The notes beneath the pieces were generated by a model that made no database searches, was not told the origin of the DNA, and saw only the letters and a list, made by a program, of their open reading frames with translations. Source: Amoebidium appalachense (lineage: Eukaryota; Ichthyosporea). From it: a stretch of 64,000 bases of DNA. Shown in pieces: positions 1 through 28,810 of the stretch. Positions within the stretch are counted from its first letter, which is position 1. Each line of letters begins with the position of its first letter. Location of the stretch: NCBI GenBank assembly GCA_963693365.1, contig CAVNZM010000012.1:62001-126000 (forward strand), in the 5' to 3' direction. The position numbers and the translations under genes were made by a program.

Positions 1-900
1 GATTGGATTCCTCGCGAACTCGGCTCATACCATTACATTTATTTGTAGATTGGCTTGATATAATTATTCTAGGGAATAATTCGATATATGATATATCGGA
101 ACCAAAAATGACAGCATGCCTTATAGAGGTACTCCATTCACTATACTAACCAGCCTTTCTCACTCTTATTGCTGCTTTTTACATGAAAGTACAGGTGCAT
201 TCTGTGGGTTAGTACCGACATGGTGACATTACGCGGGGGATTCCGAGAATTTCCGAGTCGACAGCTTTTATCACTACGGTAATTGCCGTGCATGACCTTT
301 ACCCAATCAACGTTTTTAAGGGCCCTTAAACACACAGGCTCCTTCGACGAATTCAGCCTAGTTTATGAAGTTGTATTGCTGCGGACATCGTCAGGGGCCC
401 AGGCCTACTGTAACCCAAGTGTGTAAACCCAGGCCTACTGCGTTTTCCAGCGCAGCCAATCAAATGCAGCTAGTGACTTGTGTACACTGTGTGCAATAAA
501 ACAACCCAATTGTAGTATAGATTATGGATAAGCAGTTCGAAGCTAGCATTGGTAGCTCCGAGAGAAAGCGTATCACAATATCATACTGTATATACTAGCC
601 ATTTCTTGGGCCCGCGGCCGCCCGCAGGGCAGCCGCATACGGGCCAGACACACATACACACAGACCGTGCACACACACACAAACACACAGACACACACAC
701 ACATGTGCGCACGCCAAGTCGCGCGCCAACATGTATCAAATCAAGCACCATCGTTAACCAGAAAAGGGTAGTCTTGAAACGGCTTGGCAACTCTGTGATT
801 GTGAAGTCTTGCCAATGCATGTGCATGGCCAACAACCCGCCAAACGGCACAGGCCTGACACACGTGCGCGCACCCGGCGCACGCAAGCACGTACTCAGGG
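1..900. other. Intergenic, no gene seen
   Basis: I see no coding exon. A dispersed-repeat segment lies at about 425-560 (see the findings for its inverted partner near 26.4 kb), and a short CA-rich stretch at 651-705. Confidence 0.5.
425..560 (+). repeat. Dispersed repeat family C, copy 1
   Basis: Two blocks, GGCCTACTGCGTTTTCCAGC followed by GCAGCCAATCAAATGCAGC, and then a block ending GCTAGCATTGGTAGCTCCGA, recur in inverted orientation at about 26382-26530. Confidence 0.7.
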
Positions 901-903
901 GTT

Positions 904-1002
904 AAAATTACAGTGCCACTTGGCAGTTAAAAAACCACCTGAAATCCGAAAAAAGCCACTTGACGCGAACCGCTAGTTCCACTGAAATCTGTGCCAGTGG
1001 CA
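904..1002 (+). repeat. Dispersed repeat family B, copy 1
   Basis: About 100 bases, from ATTACAGTGCCACTTGG through CCGAAAAAAGCCACTTGA to GCCAGTGG, match 27013-27111 closely in the same orientation. It is not part of any gene seen here. Confidence 0.75.
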
Positions 1003-1090
1003 CTGTGAAACTATATCTAGATCTCTTGGGCCAATAGGCTGGGTACAGATACTCTATCCACAGTACTGCAGATCTTGTAGATTCAAGGCT

Positions 1091-1690
1091 ATGTCCATAC
1101 TAGCCGACCCCAGACTGCTCCCAGCCGAACGGAGCCTCCTCAAGCTCAACAAGGGGCCCGCACAGGCAACCATCGGAGCCGTCAGAGGCAACACTCGTAG
1201 CCTATCCCTGGCTATGGGCACCCTGCCTACCATGACACGGCTACACCGACATCACCCCACCGTCGTTACACAGCCCACATGCCCCCGGTGCAGCCAGCAC
1301 CCTGAGATCACCACTCACCTCTGGGCCTGCCCGGCCCATGCCGGGGAGGTCCCCACCTTGACCACAGCCATCACAGCCTGCATCCACAACGTCCTGCACA
1401 CTCGTCATCCAAACACCCCCCGGCACAGCACCAACATACGGCAGCCACGGTGGTAGACCAATGTGCATGGATAATAACTGGATAGGAGGCAACGGTACCG
1501 GTGACCCACGAGACCCCGAAGACATCAAGTGGGTCGAACGGGGATTCTGCCCACGATCGGTGGGCCCACTACTTGCAGCCACCGGCACCACCAAGACCAC
1601 CACCCGGGCCATCTTAGGAAAAATCACAGTAGAGTTGCAGTCCTTTTTCTTTTCAAAAATTTGGCACCCACGGAACACAACACTCCCCCC
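1091..1690 (+). pseudogene. Degraded non-LTR retrotransposon-like fragment
   Basis: The translation from 1091 contains GAVRGNTRSLSLAMGTLP, then LHRHHP and CPRCSQHPEITTHLWACP. This is the Cys-Cys-His-Cys arrangement often found downstream of the reverse transcriptase domain of non-LTR elements. A stop at 1454 and a frame change at about 1461 precede a second piece (RAILGKITVELQSFFFSKIW). No reverse transcriptase core is present. It looks like a broken 3' remnant; the family is a guess from the motif layout. Confidence 0.4.
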
Positions 1691-2269
1691 CCACCCACCC
1701 CAAAATGCAAAAACACCACCATATACCCACCACCCGTAGAAAGAAACGTATGGCTCCCCAAAAACCCAAGACACACACAAATACACCCCCCACACACACC
1801 CGGCCAACCTGTTCTGACTGCCGGAACACACACAGACCCAGTGTGCCCTGTAAAACCCACCTTTTAGTTCACAAAAACATCGCCACAACATACGTACAAC
1901 AACACTTATAATGTTAGGCAGCAACCCCCCATCCCCACCACCACCACACCCCATCATCCACCCATACTCACCGTAAATACTATACACAACACTTAGGACT
2001 TCCCAATACTGTAGATCGACCAATGAGAGCCCTCGGTTAACGTTTATTGCTAATGCTTTGAATGGAGGGGAGGACTGGAGCCTCCTGCCGGCGTGGCTGG
2101 GGTAGTAGCCCTGGGCAAAGTGTGTACTTAAAGTTAGGTTGTGAAGGATGCTTTAGCTTAGCTGAACTCATAGAAAGCACCTTAACTAGTGTACTGTCGG
2201 TGCTGTGTGGTAGACGGTAGTTTCCCTAGAGGGCCTGCTCCGGGAACAAAACGTGATTAAAAAAAAAAA

Positions 2270-2303
2270 GGGGTTAGGGTTTAAACCCTAAACCCTAAAA
2301 AAA
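2270..2303. repeat. Telomere-like inverted motif
   Basis: TTAGGGTTTAAACCCTAA is a perfect 18-base palindrome, followed by a further ACCCTAAA. It reads as TTTAGGG/CCCTAAA units meeting head to head, next to poly-A. It is too short to be a telomere. Confidence 0.6.
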
Positions 2304-2384
2304 ATAAAAAAAAATAAAAAAGGTTGGTCGGTGGTGGTGACGTGGAGGTGTTATGTGCATGTGTACGGTTGGGGTTGTGGGGGA

Positions 2385-2389
2385 GGGGT

Positions 2390-2429
<40 letters not shown>

Positions 2430-2788
2430 AGGGGGAAGGCAAAAGAAAGATCGGCATTTCATTGAAATCCGAAACGAACAAATATTCCGGTGCAGGAAAC
2501 CAATGTCTTATTAATTGAAATTAAAGTTAGGGTCTCGATGCAAGAAGGAAAAAAATGGAACGGGTTCGACGTGTTATCGTGTGGCCATCATGACCACGAC
2601 TTGCACACGTCTTTTTAGTCCCCGGTGTCTGAGGTTGGCGTCTTCCTGAAAATTCCACCTAACCTTCAAAACACTAAATACTCGAGAGAACTCGGGACGG
2701 CATCATCTCGATAATTGACGTGGGGCATAAAGGGCTTCGTTTCCCCTTTTTGTCTTTTTTTTCTCTTTCTTTCTCTTCTTGCGCAAAT

Positions 2789-2822
<34 letters not shown>

Positions 2823-2827
2823 CCTCC

Positions 2828-2909
<82 letters not shown>

Positions 2910-3232
2910 CTCGCCCGCGTGCATGTGCACGTGTGCGTTTGGGCAAACATGTGCACACATCTGCACCTAAGTGTGTGTGCGCGCGTGTAGCAGGTGTACG
3001 CGTGCATGATGTGTGTGTGTGTGTGTGTCATGCGTGTGCATGTATGGGTACAGATGCCGTCCGCCATATGCATTAATAAAAGACCCCACCCCCCCAATGG
3101 TGGTCACGGTGTGAATTCTTATTTTTTGGGACAGTAGCTGTAATGTTCTTAATGGCGGTATGGCCGCATTATGATTTACTAGTCAGCCCGCCATTAATCA
3201 TCACAAAATCTGGCCGTGGTGAATATTCTTCA

Positions 3233-3263
<31 letters not shown>

Positions 3264-3368
3264 CGTCCACTAGCGCCTGATTGGCAGGGACGACGGTATC
3301 TGTAACCGGTGGTTGCGGTGGCGGTTCCAGTACTGTGGTTGTCTGACGGTGCACGTGTGTGTGTGCGC

Positions 3369-3409
<41 letters not shown>

Positions 3410-3700
3410 GGGAGGGGGAGGGATTGAGGTGAAGGGCCTGTATTTACAGGTCCACCAAACTTGCAGACTGCCAACATGCCATATGGCCAATCAAAAGCTG
3501 GGCTATAGGCACCACATGGAACTACCATGCAGATGATGGTATAAGGCAATGCCTGAATGAATACTCCTATATTCAATTCATTTCGTGCTTGTGCTAGGTA
3601 CCAACCGCATACTCTTTATAATGCTACAGTGTGCATGGATTGGCCACTGGCAAACATTAAAAATACGTGTTATGTGTATAGACAAAACACAAATACTCTG
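2385..3700. repeat. Simple-repeat cluster downstream of the polymerase gene
   Basis: It contains a poly-G run (2390-2427), (CT)n tracts (2791-2820 and 2829-2865) followed by (GT)n (2866-2903), a poly-A run (3232-3260) and (GT)n (3374-3408). No exon was found. Confidence 0.9.
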
Positions 3701-3889
3701 AAACAGTCCATGTACATCATTCATGCAGATATTTTATGTTCATCGAGTGCTATCCAGCGTCCACAATATCTACACGCACACTTCCTATCCCATGCAGCGT
3801 CCAAATAATCTACACAAACTATATTCCATGCACAAATGCTGTGCGCAGCATTTGGACAGTATCCACATTTAATAAAGTGGTATCCAGAA

Positions 3890-4005
3890 TGTATACGTAT
3901 TTAATATTAAAAAATAACGTGGTATCCCAGAATGTATACGTATCTAATAACGTGGGATCCCAGAATATATACGTATCTAATAACGTGGTACTCAGAATTT
4001 CTACA
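3890..4005. repeat. Minisatellite of about 36 bases, three units
   Basis: The unit reads AATAACGTGGTATCCCAGAA plus a TATACGTATCT tail. It ends about 55 bases before the polymerase stop codon (3' UTR side). Confidence 0.75.
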
Positions 4006-4060
4006 CATCGACGTGGGGACTATTCCATGAAGTGCCCAGAATATCCAAATTTTTGACTAT

Positions 4061-22551
<18,491 letters not shown>

Positions 22552-23112
22552 GTTGTTTATGTACAATACCCAAAAGTGTGTTGTGCGCAAAACCTACAGA
22601 GTTGAAGGTACGGGGTGACTACTTGCTAGCCCACAGGCGGCAGGGACACCAGAAGCGCATTATCGGTGGCGAATGCATACGCACAATATAGCTCTTATGA
22701 TGTGCCCCTAGATCTAGAGCACGCATGTCACTTTGCTGGGCCACTACACGGAACGGTGACACGATATCGATGAGCCAGAGCTAGCTGCCAGCAACGGGCA
22801 ACCTGCTGACCTGCGTTTGATTGGGTACTTGGTGGCATTCAAAATAGCCGCCTTTGTCAATGAGCCAATCATAGCTTTTAAACCATATTTAGTAACGTTT
22901 TACTTTGTCTCATTCGTTATGTACAATATTTACGCAAATGAGTCTATCCGTGGTAACTTCCGTTTGCCTCTACCACGAGCAAACCTTTTGTACATACAAC
23001 ACAGCTTATAGGCCTTGGTTACCACCGTTTACCCGGACACATCGACGCTCTGGTCATCAGCACTTGCTCGTCCGTGGATCCAGCCCATTTGCGCCATCAA
23101 CCCCTTAGCACA
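22552..23112. promoter_or_regulatory. Divergent intergenic region between polymerase delta and methyltransferase
   Basis: About 560 bases separate the two divergent start codons, so both promoters probably lie here. CCAAT-box-like sequences are present in both orientations (TTGATTGGG near 22818, GAGCCAATCATAG near 22860). This is one of the few stretches free of long homopolymers. The promoter assignment is inferred from position only. Confidence 0.4.
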
Positions 23113-23971
23113 ATGGCGCCGCCGTGGGTGCTCCACCTCCCCCTGCGCCTCCTCCAGCCGCCTGTTACGTGCCGGCGCTTGCACCAGATAGCCGCAAAGG
23201 GCTTTGGCCTGCAGACGGACGCCTATGACGCTGCCCGACCCCGCTACCCGCAGGAGGCAGTGGCATGCCTAGGGGAGGCACTGAGACTGGTGCCCACGTC
23301 ACACGTGGTCGAGGTGGGCGCTGGCACGGGCCTGTTCACACGGGCTCTGCTTGCTGCCTACCCCACAATGAGCAAGACCATAATCCCCGTCGAGCCCTCG
23401 GCACCTATGCGGGCCAAGTTTGCACACAACTTCCCTGCTCTGGAGGTGATGGAGGGCACAGGGGGCCCGCCTGCCCGTAGGGGACGCCACACAGGACGCA
23501 GTGATCGTGGCGCAGGCCTTCCACTGGTTCGCGAACACCGACACCATTGCCGAGTTTGCACGGGTGCTCAGGCCAGGGGGCGGGGTGGGGTTGCTGTGGA
23601 ACCTGGAGGACGGGAGGGTGCCGTGGGTGCAGGCAATACGCAACGTCTATGAGCGCTATGAGGCAGGAACGCCGCAGTACAGGCTGGGCCTGTGGAAGCA
23701 CGTGCTAGGCACTCAGGAGTACACGGCGGTGTTTACACCCTGGCAGTCGAGGATGTTTGAGTTTTCACTGACACTAACGGAGGAGATGGTGTGGCGGCGA
23801 GTTCTGAGCAAGAGCTACATCGCAGTGCTGGCTGGAGACGAGCAGAGGCAGGTCGAGAGGGAGATACGCGGCATACTGCGTGACATGGTCCCCGAATTTA
23901 GAAAAGGTGACCCACAGGCCGTGGCGGAGTACAGGCACACCTGCGAAGTTGTGTGGTTCCACAGGCGTTGA
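23113..23971 (+). CDS. Class I SAM-dependent methyltransferase, intronless, apparent +1 frameshift
   Basis: The protein has the Rossmann-fold SAM motif VVEVGAGTGLF, a downstream acidic loop (VEPSAPM) and the AQAFHWF strand typical of Methyltransf_11-like enzymes. The AYDAARPRYPQEAV lead-in is common in small-molecule methyltransferases of bacteria and eukaryotes. The substrate cannot be told. The reading frame changes at the G5 run at 23461-23465: one G fewer joins two halves that align as a single domain. No plausible intron exists there. The ATG at 23113 is chosen because it starts a basic, acid-free leader that could be mitochondrial; an in-frame ATG lies at 23074. Being intronless among very intron-rich genes hints at a retrocopy or horizontal origin (inference). 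It is transcribed away from the polymerase gene. Confidence 0.8.
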
Positions 23972-25059
23972 GCAGCAGCATGCATGTGTGGGTACTGCAG
24001 CCGGGTTAGCTTCCGGCTGGACGGTGAGGTTTTATGCGGCGCACAGGTTACGACAGGGTTCAATGGCCGTGCTCGAACAGAAGTCAGGGGGCTTGGGTGT
24101 GCCCCTCAGACTGGCGGCCACCAGCAAGGCACAGTGTATGGCCTTGTACAACCTGTTCAAGTTGCACGCGTGCACTTGCGCAGCCTGTTGCTCTGTTTCT
24201 TCTTGTGTGGCTCGCGATCAGTGTTGCTATGTGTCTGCGTACACATGCTCTTCGCTATTAGAACTTTCTTCTACGTTCTCTAAGAATCAAAGCACTTCGC
24301 TGTTAGAACTTTCTTCTACGATCTCTATTTATTGATAGTGCAGTATCATAAGCTATGAAGATTAGGTCAAATGGCATCCTTGACGTATGACGTACACAGT
24401 AAATGCGCTATCCGATACGGGAGAAAGTGAAGTTCACATATACATGCCACAACCATGCACTATCGGCTACACTGTAAAAAAGGACACACACTTGGCGTCT
24501 ACGTACACTTATACTTCGCCTTCGAGCTGTAGCATTCGCTGTTGGACACTTTCTTTGTACGTACTCTTAAGTTTGATGTTGCAGTACCGTGAAATTTCGA
24601 GCATAGAAAGCCCAAGCACTTTCTTTGTATATACCATGTACACAGTAGTTGAACACTCTTTTTTCCCATATACACCAACACCCTGCACATGAACTATCAG
24701 CTACACGTGTGCACGTTCAAGGACACGCCGAAATTGTCATAGATCCTGATTAACGTACCACTCAACGGTTGGGTAAGCCTGTGTCCGGCAATTAGAGAAC
24801 GCATTCAAAGGACTGTTACGAATGCAAAAATTGACAACGGTTGTCTTTGGCAATTCAATTGTTTAACTCCAGTGTGCAGGACTGGTCTGAAGGCTTAAGA
24901 AAACAACGAGGAAATGGGGTCCAGTGGAGGTGGTGGTGGTGTTCTGTGTGTGTGTGTACACGTGCACGTATGTGTGTGGTTTTTTTAAGGGGTGAGTGGT
25001 GGTGGTGGTGGTGGTGGTGGTCACCGTGGTGGTGGTGTGTGTGTCTGGTGTGTGTGTGT

Positions 25060-25115
<56 letters not shown>

Positions 25116-26100
25116 TAGAAAGAAAAACTGCTCGTGGGTCACTGTTTTTCGTCACTGTATTTGTAACGGGCCGCTCATATTTATATAACTACTTTAATTT
25201 AAGTACACGTGTTCATTATCATATACGATGGCCAAATATAGAAATTTTGGCGTCGAAGTTCTTGGAGCTAAAAAAACGTTTAAAAGGGGGAAATAATAGC
25301 TTGGCCCCAAATTTACCTTGCCGTTTTTAGCGAATGTATTTTTTATTCATGAGTTCTAGTGATTCAGTGAGTGCACGTGCCTGCCTCAGGCTGATCATGA
25401 CAACTGCAACACACCATTCCTACATGGATATCAACCAAAAGAAAATAGTATATACTGTGGTGGTCTCCTAAACCTTGTGCGGCATGCGCATACATGATAT
25501 TACAGTGACGCATGTGCATATTATTGTTCTGTACACCGGAGTGTGCCGGTGCACGTGGCTGTTTTGTGCACATGTTACAATAGCAGCACGATCTCCCTAA
25601 ACTCCATGTTTACACATCCCTCACCCTGGCTCTGCCTTGTCGGTGCTCCAAAACACACATACAAATCCCCCTAGACTCAGTGCCTGCACATGGTCGCATT
25701 CACGTGCAGGTCACGTGACACATGCGATGCCATACTGCCGTCTACAGCAACAACCACGGCAGCATGTATACCGGCCCAGCACGAAATATACTTATCGGCA
25801 GCCCACTGAACTCGCCCATTTTCTCTTTTTCATGTATGTCCCTCCTTTTTTGTAAAATCACCCTTTTTGGCCTCCCGGTAGTGGATTTTGCAGGATTTGA
25901 CTTCTTTGAGGTCCAAAAACCTCAAATTTTCCCCGGCGGGGCCGGGGAGGGAGAATTCAAAAATTGCCCGCTCCTGATATGGTACCCGGGCCCAATCGAC
26001 CATGGCCTCGGTAGCTCCAGGCCCCCCCCAGAAGAATCATGGAATTGCGGCGATCGGTCTCCGGGCGGTTTTAACGACTAAATGTTCAAAACTAAATTTC

Positions 26101-26126
26101 CTCATATACCATATATGGTATATGAG
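26101..26126. repeat. Perfect 26-base palindrome
   Basis: The 13-base half CTCATATACCATA is followed immediately by its exact reverse complement TATGGTATATGAG. There is no spacer. Confidence 0.95.
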
Positions 26127-26381
26127 ACTATTGGTCCGTTATATCTCCACCAATCACATTGAGTGCGGCCGTGAACCATGCATGTGCATAACGGCAGATC
26201 GTAATCCCCCATACTCCCTAACTCCCGATACTCAGTGGGGGTCGATAATCCTTCATATGAAATTTGATCAATTACATAGTGAAATTTCAAAATGAACCCT
26301 TTCTCCTTAAGATGACTATCCTAGATCACCTTATTAATGCTGCACAGTATGATATTGTGATCCGGTGCCTTAACTTTCTTT

Positions 26382-26530
26382 CGGAGCTACCGATGCTAGC
26401 CTCTGCTTACCCATAATATGTAATAGGGGTGTCAGATACTCAGTGACGATGGCGCTCATTGTTGCCTAGCATGTACATATGTCACTGGCTGCATTTGATT
26501 GGCTGTGCTGGAAAACGCAGTAGGCCGTCG
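26382..26530 (-). repeat. Dispersed repeat family C, copy 2
   Basis: On the minus strand this repeats the block order of 425-560, including TATTATGGGTAAGCAGAGGC and GCTAGCATCGGTAGCTCCGA, with point differences. Confidence 0.7.
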
Positions 26531-27012
26531 AATGTGGCTGGGCCTCCGGCAGTGTCCACGCAATAAAAAGTGTGTAAACCCCCGGGCAGAACTCATATGA
26601 AAAACAGGGTTACATCGAGAGTGAAAAGATAGCCTGATTATGCGCTATAGCCATAATTTTTGAATAACAATTATGTAAATAGTGTTTTCTAAAAACTTTT
26701 GGTACAGAAAAATTATAACTCAATTGGTTCGGCGTCAGCGACTAAAAAACCAACTCTTCACCAAAATCCGGTACGTTTTTACATAGAGTACGTTTAATAA
26801 TAGAGATTGTTGAGTCATAAAAATTCTGTACCGAACGTTTTATGTTCATACTATATACTTCTCATTCCCATCGTCAAACATGCTCTAGCGTATTATCAGG
26901 CTACCTTTTCGTCTTTTATATACTTGCTTATATAGGTCACGCGCGGGTGATACAAAACATTTGTGTAGCATTTTTGCCCTCCTCTACGGCCGCGGCCCCG
27001 CCGGCAGGGGCA

Positions 27013-27111
27013 GAAATTACAGTGCCACTTGGACCTAAAAACGCCACCTGAAACCCGAAAAAAGCCACTTGAAGTGGAGCGCCAGGTCCACTGAATTCAG
27101 AGCCAGTGGAC
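27013..27111 (+). repeat. Dispersed repeat family B, copy 2
   Basis: This is the second copy of the segment at 904-1002, sharing the same ordered blocks with scattered substitutions. Flanking DNA is unrelated, as expected of a mobile or duplicated unit. Confidence 0.75.
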
Positions 27112-28294
27112 CCAAAAACCATAAATATATATATTTAACCCAGTGGAGTGGAAGTGGAATACAGGCAAAGTTGCCAAAATATATATGCGCCACCTTTCAA
27201 ACAAGCCGTGACTCCCAAAACATACTTCAAGCCCTGCCCGCCGGCCCGTGCTTACGCGTGAGCCTCAGGTGAGCCACAGTTGGGAAATTCTAAATCCTGG
27301 CGGGAAAAACATTATCCGAGCTCAATGAAGTCTGCTGCAGCTATAATTTTTTTTGGGGGGGTATATTGAGAGAAAGAGAAAAAACCGAAGAGAAATAATG
27401 AAAAGAGGGAACATAGCATTTAGAAAAAACCCATCGCCGCCCGATCACGGTGACGTGTCGTCATGAGCCGCATGTGATCCCCCCCAGATCCTCAATTGTG
27501 AGGCTGATCGTAGCTTTTCGTAACTAGCTTTCCGGAACATTTTCTTAATAGAAACATTTAGCGCAATAAAAATGAAGCCTTGCCAAACCAGCAACTCATT
27601 ATCAACTGTGTAATTGACGTTTGTGCTATACGTAGATGCATACGTTCAAACTTTGTAACAAAACTTTCCATGGCTAAAATTTCTTAATCCCGAAAATCCG
27701 GTCAAAAGAAAAAAACCCAGGAAATTTCTGATGCCCCGGCGAGCGCCGTGACACCCGCAAGCACGGGAAAGAGTTTTGGGAGACTGGTAACGCAAACTCT
27801 AAGCCAATCATTTTTTAGATGCTTTTTAGAACCTTGATTCAAAGCGGCCCAAAGCTGCTTTTCGTTTTTCATTTCTAACCTTTTTTTGGTTATTCGCAAT
27901 TGCAACACGCAATGCGATTGGTCAGTTTGTGAAACGTTTAGGCCAATCAGAGCAGGGCAGGGACGATGAAATCCATGGTTTTGTCCTCCCTTAAATACGA
28001 ACACCCCATAGGCCTGCTGTACATACAGCCACACCCCAACTAATTGATTTTTCTTAGTCTTTATGGTGTCTCGTAGAGAAAGTAAACCCTGATATATAGT
28101 CATCACCCGACATCTATGTACGTGATCATGTGATTCATGATATACCGCTGAGGGGATATTCCACGCACAAACCCCCCATACCTGAGACTGGTCTCTCTTT
28201 GCCTCGAGTAAACAGCGTAAACCCCCACAGCCACATCACCTTAGCTCGTTGTGAATGCCTTGTTTTCCTGCACGCAAGCAATATTCAATGTACA

Positions 28295-28446
28295 AAGAAG
28301 CAAGTTTCAGGCACACAGGAAGCCAGTGAAGAGGAACACAGCGCTAGCAGCGCATCAATACGCAGAGCCAAAGAAGCAAGGTTCGGGCACACAGGAAGCC
28401 AGTGAACAGGACCACAGCGCTAGCAGCGCGTCAATACGCAGAGCCA
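28295..28446 (+). repeat. 76-base direct duplication
   Basis: Two adjacent copies start AAGAAGCAAG and contain CACAGGAAGCCAGTGAA and CAGCGCTAGCAGCGC. The unit is not a multiple of three, so the open frame across it is not conserved and is unlikely to be coding. Confidence 0.85.
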
Positions 28447-28566
28447 TGCATATGCAAAGGCATTATCACAAGTACAGGAAAAGGAGAGGCAACTCTGTAC
28501 TCACCGATTTCACAGATGAAAAGACGTTCCCAAATCATAAAGTGAGGCAAGAGCACACGGTGCAAG

Positions 28567-28574
28567 ATTTATTT
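28567..28574 (-). terminator. Possible polyadenylation signal of 14-3-3
   Basis: The minus strand reads AAATAAAT about 240 bases past the 14-3-3 stop. Position and sequence fit, but nothing else supports it. Confidence 0.3.
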
Positions 28575-28810
28575 ACTCAACGTGTGCGCCGCCTCCAAGA
28601 GCGGGCCATAAACTAGAACCCTCGGGCCCATGGCCGGCCAGCACGGCCCTCGTTCGCAAGTAGGTCAACAATATACTATGTTCCTCAGCACACCGCCAAA
28701 AGGGCCGGTGGGCTGGGGCTTGCTGGCTATATGTCACACGGCCATAGCGGCCTTTGCACAAACAAACACATATTTTCAATCAGCAAATACGGTGCATTCG
28801 TAAAGGCTCT

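Larger units (their letters stand above)
23972..28810. other. Intergenic, no gene recognised
   Basis: Apart from dispersed repeats (26.4 and 27.0 kb) I see no supported gene. A 32-base unit containing TAGAACTTTCTTCTACG occurs twice (24251-24282, 24297-24328). Imperfect (GGT)n and a poly-G run lie at 24930-25114. A perfect 26-base palindrome is at 26101-26126 and a 76-base direct duplication at 28295-28446. CCAAT-like boxes cluster at 27910-27950. Open frames here match nothing I know. Confidence 0.5.

Noticed and set aside
25722-26081. Open frame of 119 codons on the plus strand
   Set aside because: No domain or partner exons; looks like unassigned intergenic DNA.
27702-28106. Open frame of 134 codons on the minus strand
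   Set aside because: No similarity I recognise, no exon partners in phase, and CCAAT-like promoter motifs run through it.
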